From the NCBI RefSeq assembly GCF_001570865.1, contig NZ_BCSM01000001.1, forward strand, positions 186,001 through 250,000: a stretch of DNA of 64,000 nucleotides, in the 5' to 3' direction. The translations under genes were made by a program, and so were the position numbers. The first letter of the stretch is position 1; each line of letters opens with the position of its first letter. Shown one piece after another: positions 35,913-43,614 of this stretch. Below the pieces are notes generated by a model. It was given only the letters and a program-made list of their open reading frames with translations. It did no database searches and was not told the origin of the DNA. The stretch comes from Rothia kristinae NBRC 15354. Its GTDB lineage: Bacteria; Actinomycetota; Actinomycetes; Actinomycetales; Micrococcaceae.

Positions 35913-37721
35913 TCAGCCCAGGTGCGCCGAGCGCGGGGCGAGCCCCTCGAGGAAGCGGGAGCGGCGCCGGTGGGCCCGCCCGCCCGGGGTGCGGGCCAGG
36001 GACCAGGACAGGAACAGCCGCTGCCGGGCCCGGGTGATCCCCACGTACAACAGGCGCCGCTCCTCGTCCAGCTCATCCCCGGTCTCGGCGAAGCCGATGG
36101 GCATCAGCCCCTCGGACAATCCGCACAGGAACACCGCGTCCCATTCCAGGCCCTTCGCCGAGTGCAGCGAGGCCAGGGTGACCCCGGACATGACCGGCGC
36201 GTCCTGATGGGCGACCCGGCGGGCCAGCTCCTCCACCAGATCCGGCAGGGTCAGCTCCCCCTGCTCCTCGGTCCGCGCCGCGGCCAGCCGATCCGTGAGC
36301 GAGACCAGGGCCGCCAGGGACTCCCACGTCGCGCGCACCGCCCCGGTGGAGGCCGGGGGCCGGTCACGGTAGCCGAGGGAGGAGAGCAGGTCCCGCACCA
36401 GGCGCGGGGCCGGGGTCTCGGCGTCGGCGCGGGCGGCCGCGCGGATCTGGGCGATGGCGTTCTTGACCTCGGGGCGGTTGAAGAACTGCTCCGTCCCGCG
36501 CAACCGGTACCCGATCCCGGCATCGGCCAGCGCCTGCTCGATGACCTGGGACTGTCCGTTGGTGCGGAACAGCACGGCGATCTGCGCGGGGTCCATCCCG
36601 TCCTTGTCGATCAGGTCCCGGATGTCCTCGGCGATGCCGGCGGCCTCCTGCTCGTCATCGGCGTACTCGAACCACTCCGGCTCGGGTCCCTTGGGTCGCT
36701 GGGCGCGCAGCTCCAGGGGTGTGGCCCAGGCCCCGGGGGTGGAGTCCTTGGCGGGGCGGCGGGCGGCCAGCAGGCGGTTGGCCAGGGTCACCACCTGCGG
36801 GGTGGAGCGGTAGTCGCGCACCAGCCGCACGACCTTGCCCTGCGGATGGCGGGAGGGGAACTCCAGCAGGTGCCGGGCGGTCGCCCCGGTGAAGGAGTAG
36901 ATGGTCTGGGAGGCGTCGCCCACCACGCACAGCTCCTCGCGTCCACCCAGCCAGTTGTCCAGGAGGCGCTGCTGCAACGGGGAGACGTCCTGGTACTCGT
37001 CCACCACGAAGTGCCGGTACTGCTGGCGCACGGCCGCGGCGACGGCGTCGTCCTCCTCCAGGATGGCGACGGTGGCCAGCAGCACGTCCTCGAAGTCGAT
37101 GGCGTTGCGCTCGGTCTTCAGGTCCTCGTAGGCCCGGGCCACCCGCGCTAAGCCCTGGGGAGTGAATCCGGTAGGCAGCTCCTTGTTCCCCAGGTTCTCC
37201 TCGAGGGTGTCCGGGGTGAGCATGGAGACCTTGGACCACTCGATGATCGCGGCCAGGTCCCGCAGGATCGCCCGGTCCGTGGTGAAGCGCAGCCGGGAGG
37301 CGGCCTCGGCGAGGTACTGGGCCTTCCCCGACAGCAGCTGCGGCGGGGTCCCGCCGACGGCCTGGGGCCAGAAGTACTGCAGCTGGCGCAGGGCCGCGGC
37401 GTGGAAGGTGCGGGTCTGCACCCCGGCCGCGTCGAGCCCGTGCAGGCGGGCGCGCATCTCGTTGGCCGCGCGCGCGGTGAAGGTCAGGGCCAGCACCTGC
37501 TGGGGCACGTAGCCCCCCGCGGCGATGCCGTAGGCGATGCGGTGGGTGATCGCGCGGGTCTTGCCCGTCCCCGCCCCGGCCAGCACGCACACGGGCCCTG
37601 TCAGGCTCGTGGCGACCTCCCGCTGCTCGGGGTCCAGGCCCTCCAGGATCCGGTCCGGGCTCGGGGCGGGCTCCTGCGGGCGCGCTGCTTCGGCGGCGGA
37701 TCCGCTCCGGGCGGGGGTCAT
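35913..37721 (-). CDS. uvrD2: UvrD2-like superfamily I DNA helicase, short form
   Basis: 602-residue 3'-5' helicase. Motifs in order: Walker A AGAGTGKT (about 48-55), motif Ia LTFTARAANEM, motif II VVDEYQDVSPLQ, motif III GDASQTIYSFTGA, motif IV LVRDYRSTPQVV, motif V SLHSAKGLEWDAVFL and motif VI LLYVGITRARQRLFL. The order with nudC matches mycobacterial uvrD2. The protein ends about 30 residues after motif VI (RSRFLEGLAPRSAHLG), so the HRDC domain and tetracysteine motif of mycobacterial UvrD2 (about 700 residues) are missing. Its ATG overlaps the nudC stop by 4 bases. Confidence 0.92.
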   Translation of the reverse strand: MTPARSGSAAEAARPQEPAPSPDRILEGLDPEQREVATSLTGPVCVLAGAGTGKTRAITHRIAYGIAAGGYVPQQVLALTFTARAANEMRARLHGLDAAGVQTRTFHAAALRQLQYFWPQAVGGTPPQLLSGKAQYLAEAASRLRFTTDRAILRDLAAIIEWSKVSMLTPDTLEENLGNKELPTGFTPQGLARVARAYEDLKTERNAIDFEDVLLATVAILEEDDAVAAAVRQQYRHFVVDEYQDVSPLQQRLLDNWLGGREELCVVGDASQTIYSFTGATARHLLEFPSRHPQGKVVRLVRDYRSTPQVVTLANRLLAARRPAKDSTPGAWATPLELRAQRPKGPEPEWFEYADDEQEAAGIAEDIRDLIDKDGMDPAQIAVLFRTNGQSQVIEQALADAGIGYRLRGTEQFFNRPEVKNAIAQIRAAARADAETPAPRLVRDLLSSLGYRDRPPASTGAVRATWESLAALVSLTDRLAAARTEEQGELTLPDLVEELARRVAHQDAPVMSGVTLASLHSAKGLEWDAVFLCGLSEGLMPIGFAETGDELDEERRLLYVGITRARQRLFLSWSLARTPGGRAHRRRSRFLEGLAPRSAHLG

Positions 37722-38839
37722 CGTGTGCTCTCGTCCTCCGGGTTCTGGGGCAGGGTCTCGGGTGCCTTCTCGGGCGGGTTCTGGGGCGCCTTCTCGGGCA
37801 GGGTGCCACCGTACCAGTCGGCGATCAGGTGGTGGGCGATCGAGACTGGTCCGGGCAGGCGCACCCGTCCGGCGCGGACCTCCCCCGCCAGCTCCCTGCG
37901 GGTGAACCAGCGGACCCGGGCGATCTCCGTGCCGTCCGGGCGGGCCGCGCCCGGTTCGGCAACGACGGCGCGGAAGCCGAGCATCAGCGAGCGCGGGAAG
38001 GGCCAGGGCTGGGAGCCGCGGTATTCGGCGCGCACCACCCTGACTCCCGCCTCCTCGCCGACCTCCCGGGCGACGGCGGCTTCCAGGCTCTCCCCGGCCT
38101 CCACGAAGCCGGCGAAGGTCGAGTAGCGGTCCGCGGGCCACCGGGCGGAGCGGCCCAACAGGATCCGCTCCTCCCCGTGTTCGTCGGTGTGCACGACGGC
38201 GGCGATGATCGCCGGATCGGTGCGGGGGAACAGCTCGGTGCCCTCGGCGGCGCAGGTGCGGGCCCAGCCGGCCCGGGTGGGCTCGGTGGGGGCACCGCAC
38301 CGGGGGCAGTGCCGGGCCTGCTCGTGCCAGCGGTACAGGGCCAGCCCGGCGGTGAACCACCCGGTCTGCTCCGGGTCCAGCATCTCCGCGGCCTCGCGCA
38401 ACCCGAGCCGCCGCGATGGTGCCCCGGCCGCGGTTCCGGACGTGGTGGCGGTGGAGGCCTCGCCGGGGGTCTGTGCGGTGGGCAGGGCCAGCAGGACGGG
38501 GGCGCCGTCGGCGGCGAGCCCCAGGTGGGCCAGGGGGCCTGCGACCGGCGCGGTCCCGGCCCAGGCGATCTCGGCGCGGGCGCCACCCCGGGTGGTCGCT
38601 GGGGCGGCGTCGCGAGCGGGGGCGGCGTCGGCCGTCGCAGCGTCGGCGGGATCCGGCAGGCACCGGATGGGCGCCCGACCCTCGGCGTCCAGAGTAAGCA
38701 CGCGGGTGCGCGGGTCCCGGAGCGCGGCGGGCAGCAGCGCGGAGGTGTCGGCTTCCAGGTCGTTGCGGCGCAGCGGGTGGGTCCCCAGCAGCAGCGCCCC
38801 CAGGGGCGGGAGGATCCCGGGGTTCTCGGCGGTGCTCAT
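37718..38839 (-). CDS. nudC: NAD(+) diphosphatase NudC
   Basis: 373-residue Nudix enzyme that cleaves NADH/NAD+ to NMN and AMP and can remove NAD caps from RNA. The zinc ribbon CPRCGAPTEP is present with its second half altered to CAAEG, and the Nudix box reads GFVEAGESLEAAVAREVGEE with the downstream SQPWPFPRSLM motif that marks NADH pyrophosphatases. A variable Ala-rich N-terminal half of about 170 residues and a Pro/Glu repeat tail (PEKAPQNPPEKAPETLPQNP) flank the core. The ribbon lacks one Cys-x2-Cys pair of the usual four cysteines, so zinc binding is uncertain. It is followed directly by uvrD2, with a 4-base overlap. A TACAAG box lies at 38870-38865. Confidence 0.9.
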   Translation of the reverse strand: MSTAENPGILPPLGALLLGTHPLRRNDLEADTSALLPAALRDPRTRVLTLDAEGRAPIRCLPDPADAATADAAPARDAAPATTRGGARAEIAWAGTAPVAGPLAHLGLAADGAPVLLALPTAQTPGEASTATTSGTAAGAPSRRLGLREAAEMLDPEQTGWFTAGLALYRWHEQARHCPRCGAPTEPTRAGWARTCAAEGTELFPRTDPAIIAAVVHTDEHGEERILLGRSARWPADRYSTFAGFVEAGESLEAAVAREVGEEAGVRVVRAEYRGSQPWPFPRSLMLGFRAVVAEPGAARPDGTEIARVRWFTRRELAGEVRAGRVRLPGPVSIAHHLIADWYGGTLPEKAPQNPPEKAPETLPQNPEDESTR

Positions 38840-38868
38840 GCGCTCAGCGTGCTCCCGGGGGTCTCTTG

Positions 38869-38874
38869 TAGTCT
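38869..38874 (+). promoter_or_regulatory. Leaderless -10 box of the APH-like gene
   Basis: TAGTCT, then 6 bases and GTG 38881. It overlaps a minus-strand TACAAG (38870-38865) that could serve nudC, so the two divergent promoters may compete. Confidence 0.55.
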
Positions 38875-38880
38875 GTGGGG

Positions 38881-39858
38881 GTGACTTCCACACCGCTAAC
38901 GTTAGCCGCTATGGCCTCGGCCGGGGTGCCCGGGCTCTTCCCCGTGGCCGTCGACGCGTATGAAGTCGAGAACCCCGAGTACGTCGGCGCGGTGGTCCTC
39001 GACTCCGCGCGCCAGCGGTGGATCGTGCGCTGCCCGCGCACCCAGGAGGCCAGCGTCCGGCTGGAATCCGAGCACGTCATCCTGCATTCCTTCACCCCGG
39101 GGCTGCGGGCTCGCCTGCCCTTCCAGCTGCCCACCGTCGTCGGCTCGGCGGACCGGGACGGGCTGCGGACGTTCGTGTACCCGGAGATCCCGGGTGAGGT
39201 GGTGGACATCGAGGAGCTGGTGCGCCGCTCCCACGTGGTCTCCCCGGAGCGGGAGCCGCTGAGCACCCAGCTGGGCAAGGCCCTGGCCACGATCCACACC
39301 CTGCCGATCGAGATCGTGCGGGAAGGGGATCTGCCGACCTACACGGCCCAGCGCTGCCGGGACCGGATGCTGGCGGAGCTGGACCGGGCGGCAGGCACCG
39401 GCAAGGTCCCGGCGCCGCTGCTGCGCCGGTGGGAATCCCGCCTGGAGGACCCCCGGCTGTGGCGCTTCCGCCCGACCGTGATCCACGGGGACCTCTCCGA
39501 GGAGAACCTGGTGCTGGACGGCACCCGCCTGGCCGCGGTGCGCGGCTGGCACGACATGCAGGTCGCGGATCCCGCGGCGGATTTCGCGTGGCTGATGAGC
39601 TGCCCGGACCAGGACTTCGCGGACGCGATCGTGGAGGTCTACACGGTGCAGCTGCCGCACACCCCGGATCCCCACCTGCTGCGCCGGGCCTACCTGCACG
39701 CCGAGTTCGCGCTGGCCCAGTGGCTGGTGCGCGGCACCGAGCAGGGGGACGAGGCCACGGTCAGCGAGGCCCAGGCGATGCTGCGCACCCTGGAGCGGGA
39801 CCTGCGCGAATCCGGCGCCCTCGACGAGCCCCGGGATGCCGACGCACCCGCCGACTGA
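38881..39858 (+). CDS. Aminoglycoside-phosphotransferase-like protein, possibly inactive kinase
   Basis: 325 residues with the APH/choline-kinase fold: a beta-rich N-lobe (with RWIVRCPRTQEASVRLESE) and a C-lobe carrying the Brenner motif VIHGDLSEENLVLDG (His202). In the next motif, where active kinases have IDW with a metal-binding Asp, this protein reads VRGWHDMQVADP, so the Asp is replaced by Gly222. It may be a pseudokinase or use another acid (Asp225). Genes of this type sit next to adnAB and nudC in several actinobacteria; antibiotic resistance is not implied. GTG 38881 is chosen because it is 6 bases after TAGTCT; the GTG at 38875 is the alternative. Confidence 0.8.
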   Translation: MTSTPLTLAAMASAGVPGLFPVAVDAYEVENPEYVGAVVLDSARQRWIVRCPRTQEASVRLESEHVILHSFTPGLRARLPFQLPTVVGSADRDGLRTFVYPEIPGEVVDIEELVRRSHVVSPEREPLSTQLGKALATIHTLPIEIVREGDLPTYTAQRCRDRMLAELDRAAGTGKVPAPLLRRWESRLEDPRLWRFRPTVIHGDLSEENLVLDGTRLAAVRGWHDMQVADPAADFAWLMSCPDQDFADAIVEVYTVQLPHTPDPHLLRRAYLHAEFALAQWLVRGTEQGDEATVSEAQAMLRTLERDLRESGALDEPRDADAPAD

Positions 39859-39972
39859 CGCCCGCTCCCTCGACTGAACCGCGCTCCCGACGACGGGCGA
39901 GCTCCACTCAGTCTGTCCGCCTCGGGCGCGCCGAACCGACCGATCCGCCGTCAACCCCCGGGCGCCCTGTGC

Positions 39973-42900
39973 TCACCGCGGGGCGTGTCCCAGCCGGGCC
40001 AGCAGCGCGCTCAGCTCCTCCTCCCCCGGCAGGTGCTCCGGGGTGATCTCCCGGTTCTGGGCGATGTAGTGGAAGCTGGCGCGCACCGTCGCCGGGTCCA
40101 GATCCCGCAGGCGGGCGAAGGCCAGCCGGTACACGGCCAGCTGCACGGACCGGTCCGCCAGCTCCCTCCCGGTGGGCACCCGGCCGGTCTTCCAGTCCAC
40201 CAGCTCCCATTCCGGTTCCCCCGGGGCCGGGTCCGGGGTGCGGAACACGGCGTCGATCCGCCCGCGCACCGTGATCCCGCCGAGGCTGGTCTCCAGGGGC
40301 AGCTCCACGGCCCACGGCTGACGATCCGCCCACCGGGAGGCCAGGAACTTCTCCTGCAGGGTGCTCAGCTCCTGCGGGGTCTCCTCCTCCGGGTCCGCCA
40401 GCCGCTCGCCCAGATCCAGCATGGCCGGGGCCCCGTAGCGGTGCTCGAGCCACTCGTGGAAGCGGGTCCCGGCCCGCGCCTGGGCCGAGGGCCGCCGCGG
40501 CATGGGGCGACGGACGGCGCGCAGCACCGCCTCCGGGTCCTCGGCCAGGCCCACCACCAGGGAGGCGCTGACGTGGCGGGGGATCTCGGTGCGCTGGGCG
40601 GCGCGGGCCCGGGTCCGACGCAGGGCCAGCAGCAGCTCGGTCTCCTCCTCCCAGGCCAGGGTCTCGGGAGTGCTCTCCCCCGGCGCCTCACCCGCTCGGG
40701 CTGCGGCGTCGGCGGCAGGCCCGCCGGTGCGCTGAGCGATCCGCTGGCGCACCAGGGCGGCCGCCCGCTCCACCTCGGCCCGGCGGCTGCGCACCGGACC
40801 GGGGTCCAGCGCGGCGTCGGCCTGCGCGGTCCCGGTGAGCCCGTCCAGGGTCTCGAGATCCTCCCATCGGGTCTCCGCCGGCTGGGTCAGGGGATCAAAG
40901 GGCCACAGGGCCACCAGGACGCTGCTGCGCTGGGGGTTCTGTTCCCCGGCCTCCAGCGGCGCGGCCTCGTGCACGATCCGCACCGACTCCTCGGGCAGGT
41001 CCGCCAGGAACCGGGAGGGCACCCGGGGCTTGGCGCGGGTGCCGGTCCAACGGCTGGATCCGATGCCCACCAGCTCCCGGGCGCGGGTGATGGCCACGTA
41101 AGCCAGGCGCCGCTCCTCGGCGACCACCCGCTCGTCGTTGTCCTCCAGGAAGGCCGTCCAGCTCTCCTGCAGCCCCGTGGTGCCGGTCTGGTCCGTGTCC
41201 CACTGGGGCAGGTGCCCGCGGTCCCCGCGCAACGGCCAGGGCAGGGCGCCGAGGCTGTTGAGCCAGTGCTCGCGCTGATCCGTGGGGAAGACCCCCTCGG
41301 CCATGCCGAACAGGTGCACCTCATCCCATTCCAGCCCCTTGGACCCGTGCACGGTCAGCAGCTGCACGGCCCCCGGGACGGCGGGTCCGGCGGGCAGCGG
41401 CAGGCCGCTCTCCTCCCGGGCGGCGGTCTCCAGCCAGGCGAGGAAGGCGGTGACCCCGGCGGCGGAGGACGTCACGGTGTAGCGGTGCTCCTGCGGGGTG
41501 GCCTGTTCCGCCGCGTCCGAGTCGGCGCCCGCCGGGGCGAACAGCTCCGAGTGGGTCCCGGCCTCCAGGGTCGCCGCCATGCGCGGGGCGGTGGCGCAGT
41601 ACTGGGCGGCGGCCTGGTGGAAGGCGTCCAGGTGCATCCGCGCCTCGTGCGCGGAGCGCCCCGGGTGGGAGGCCAGCTCGATGTCCAGCAGGCTCAGCCG
41701 CTCGATGTGGTGCAGCAGCGTGGTGAGGTCCTCGCCGAGGTAGCCGCGCAGCTCCTCCAGCTCCCGCGCGCACCGTTCCAGCCGCTGCCGGGCCTCCGGA
41801 CTCAGGGCGCGCCCGGTCGCGGAGGTCCAGGCCGGTCCGGGCAGGGTCTCGATGCCCTCGATGAGGCTGGCCCCGTCCGTCTCGTCCCCGCCGCCGGTGC
41901 GCAGCAGCTCCTGCACGGCTTCCCGGGCCTGGGCCTCGGCCTGCTCCGGATCCGGGGCCTCGCCCCGCCCGGCGCGCAGCCCCTCCTCTCCGGGAACGTG
42001 ACCTTCGGGGGTGGTGAGGTCCTCGGCGATCCCGCGCTCCACCGCCCGGCGGCGGCGTCGGGCGAGGAAGCGAGCCCAGTCGTTCAGGGCCATCAGGTCT
42101 CGGGCGCCGAGCCGCCAGCGGGCCCCGGCCAGCAGCCGCATCAGGGCATCGGCGCGGGACGGGTCGGAGAGCACGCGCAGGGTCGCGACCATGTCCACGA
42201 CCTCCGGGGTCTGCAGCAGCCCGCCCAGACCCAGGACCTCGGCGGGCACCCCCTGCCGCTCGCATTCGGCCCGCACGGTCTCCAGCTGGGCCCGGGCCCG
42301 GCACAGCACCGCGGCAGTGGCCGGCTCCCGGCCCTCGGCCCGCGCCTGCTCGGCCCGCTCCCGGATGCCGCGCACCAGGTCTGCGGCTTCCTCCTCCTCA
42401 CTGATCCAGGTGCCGGTGAGCACCTGGCCCGGGGTGGGCTCGGGACGGGGCACGAGGTCCGGGACGGGGAAGCGCCGCTCCCCCGGCGCCCAGGGTGCCG
42501 GCCGTCCCAGGGGGGCGGCGACGGCGTTGGCGGCGTCGAGGATGCGGGTGCCGTTGCGCCAGGCCGCGGTCAGGTAGGACGGTGCGGCGTCCTCGGCCGG
42601 GAAGTAGGCGGGGAAGTCGAACAGCTGACCCTCGGAGGCGCCGCGGAAGCCGTAGATGGACTGCTTGGGATCCCCCACCGCCATGACGCTGTGGCCGTCC
42701 CCGAACAGCGTGGAGAACAGCACCATCTGGGCGTGGGAGGTGTCTTGGAACTCGTCCAGCAGCACCACCTTGTACAGCTCCCGCTGCTCCCGGGCGACGG
42801 CGGGCACCTCGCGGGCCAGGCGGGCGGCGTCGAGCAGGAGGTCCCCGAAGTCCATGACCTGCATGGTCTGCTTCAGCCGCTGGTAGCGCACCGCCAGGCG

Positions 42901-43614
42901 GGCGACCAGCAGCTTCTGCTCCAGCTTGGTCACGGCGGCGTTGCGGGCGGCTTCGGCCTTCTTCAGCTGTTTGGGGTGGTCGTTGGGCAGGACCCGCAGG
43001 CGCGCCAGCTCGGTCTCGCAGGTCGCCGCGACATCGGCGGGGTCCACGAGGTGCTCGGCGCACTCCCCGCTGAGCTGCAGCACGGCGGTGACCAGGGTGG
43101 AGGCGGCCGGCACCTGCTCGGGCAGGGGCCCCTCCCAGTGGGCGACGAGCTGGGCGGCCAGCTGGTGGCTCTGGGCGGCACCCAGCTGGGCGGCGTCGCG
43201 CTCGACGCCGATGCGCAGCCCGTACTCGCTGACCAGGGCCTTGGCGTAGGAGTGGTAGGTGGACACGGTCGGGTCCAGCTCCGGGGCCTGCGGATCCTCT
43301 CCCGGGGGGCGCAGGCCGTGTTCGGCCAGGGTCGCCAGCCGGGAGACCATGCGCTGGCGCAGCTCCGCGGCGGCCTTGGTGGTGAAGGTGACGCCGAGGA
43401 TCTCCTCGGGCCGGGCGAAGCCGTTGACGACGAGCCACACGACCCGGTCCACCATGGTCGCGGTCTTCCCGGATCCGGCCCCGGCCACGACCAGGCGCGG
43501 GGCGAGGTCGGCGCTGATGATGCGCGACTGCTCCGCGGTGGGGGCGGGGTGCCCGAGGATGCGGGCGATCTCCTCGGGGGTGTGGCGGGCCTGGGCGGCG
43601 AGGGGGGTGCTCAT
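39973..43614 (-). CDS. adnB: AdnB-like helicase-nuclease
   Basis: 1213-residue subunit of the actinobacterial AdnAB machine that resects double-strand breaks. The N-terminal UvrD-type motor has Walker A VAGAGSGKT (43-51), FTTKAAAELRQRM, LLDEFQDTSHAQM, GDPKQSIYGFRGAS, VHGSKGLEWDEVHLFGM and LAYVAITRARELV. The C-terminal RecB-type nuclease shows Asp1121 in GRIDAVF, Asp1140 and Lys1142 in ELVDWKTG, and QLAVYRLAF. All motor and nuclease residues I can check are intact, so this should be the lead motor. Its ATG overlaps the adnA stop by 4 bases, and it is longer than the mycobacterial protein (about 1100 residues). Confidence 0.93.
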   Translation of the reverse strand: MSTPLAAQARHTPEEIARILGHPAPTAEQSRIISADLAPRLVVAGAGSGKTATMVDRVVWLVVNGFARPEEILGVTFTTKAAAELRQRMVSRLATLAEHGLRPPGEDPQAPELDPTVSTYHSYAKALVSEYGLRIGVERDAAQLGAAQSHQLAAQLVAHWEGPLPEQVPAASTLVTAVLQLSGECAEHLVDPADVAATCETELARLRVLPNDHPKQLKKAEAARNAAVTKLEQKLLVARLAVRYQRLKQTMQVMDFGDLLLDAARLAREVPAVAREQRELYKVVLLDEFQDTSHAQMVLFSTLFGDGHSVMAVGDPKQSIYGFRGASEGQLFDFPAYFPAEDAAPSYLTAAWRNGTRILDAANAVAAPLGRPAPWAPGERRFPVPDLVPRPEPTPGQVLTGTWISEEEEAADLVRGIRERAEQARAEGREPATAAVLCRARAQLETVRAECERQGVPAEVLGLGGLLQTPEVVDMVATLRVLSDPSRADALMRLLAGARWRLGARDLMALNDWARFLARRRRRAVERGIAEDLTTPEGHVPGEEGLRAGRGEAPDPEQAEAQAREAVQELLRTGGGDETDGASLIEGIETLPGPAWTSATGRALSPEARQRLERCARELEELRGYLGEDLTTLLHHIERLSLLDIELASHPGRSAHEARMHLDAFHQAAAQYCATAPRMAATLEAGTHSELFAPAGADSDAAEQATPQEHRYTVTSSAAGVTAFLAWLETAAREESGLPLPAGPAVPGAVQLLTVHGSKGLEWDEVHLFGMAEGVFPTDQREHWLNSLGALPWPLRGDRGHLPQWDTDQTGTTGLQESWTAFLEDNDERVVAEERRLAYVAITRARELVGIGSSRWTGTRAKPRVPSRFLADLPEESVRIVHEAAPLEAGEQNPQRSSVLVALWPFDPLTQPAETRWEDLETLDGLTGTAQADAALDPGPVRSRRAEVERAAALVRQRIAQRTGGPAADAAARAGEAPGESTPETLAWEEETELLLALRRTRARAAQRTEIPRHVSASLVVGLAEDPEAVLRAVRRPMPRRPSAQARAGTRFHEWLEHRYGAPAMLDLGERLADPEEETPQELSTLQEKFLASRWADRQPWAVELPLETSLGGITVRGRIDAVFRTPDPAPGEPEWELVDWKTGRVPTGRELADRSVQLAVYRLAFARLRDLDPATVRASFHYIAQNREITPEHLPGEEELSALLARLGHAPR

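Noticed and set aside
38881-39858. Antibiotic resistance gene call for the APH-like protein
   Set aside because: Chromosomal housekeeping context and a missing metal-binding Asp argue against resistance.
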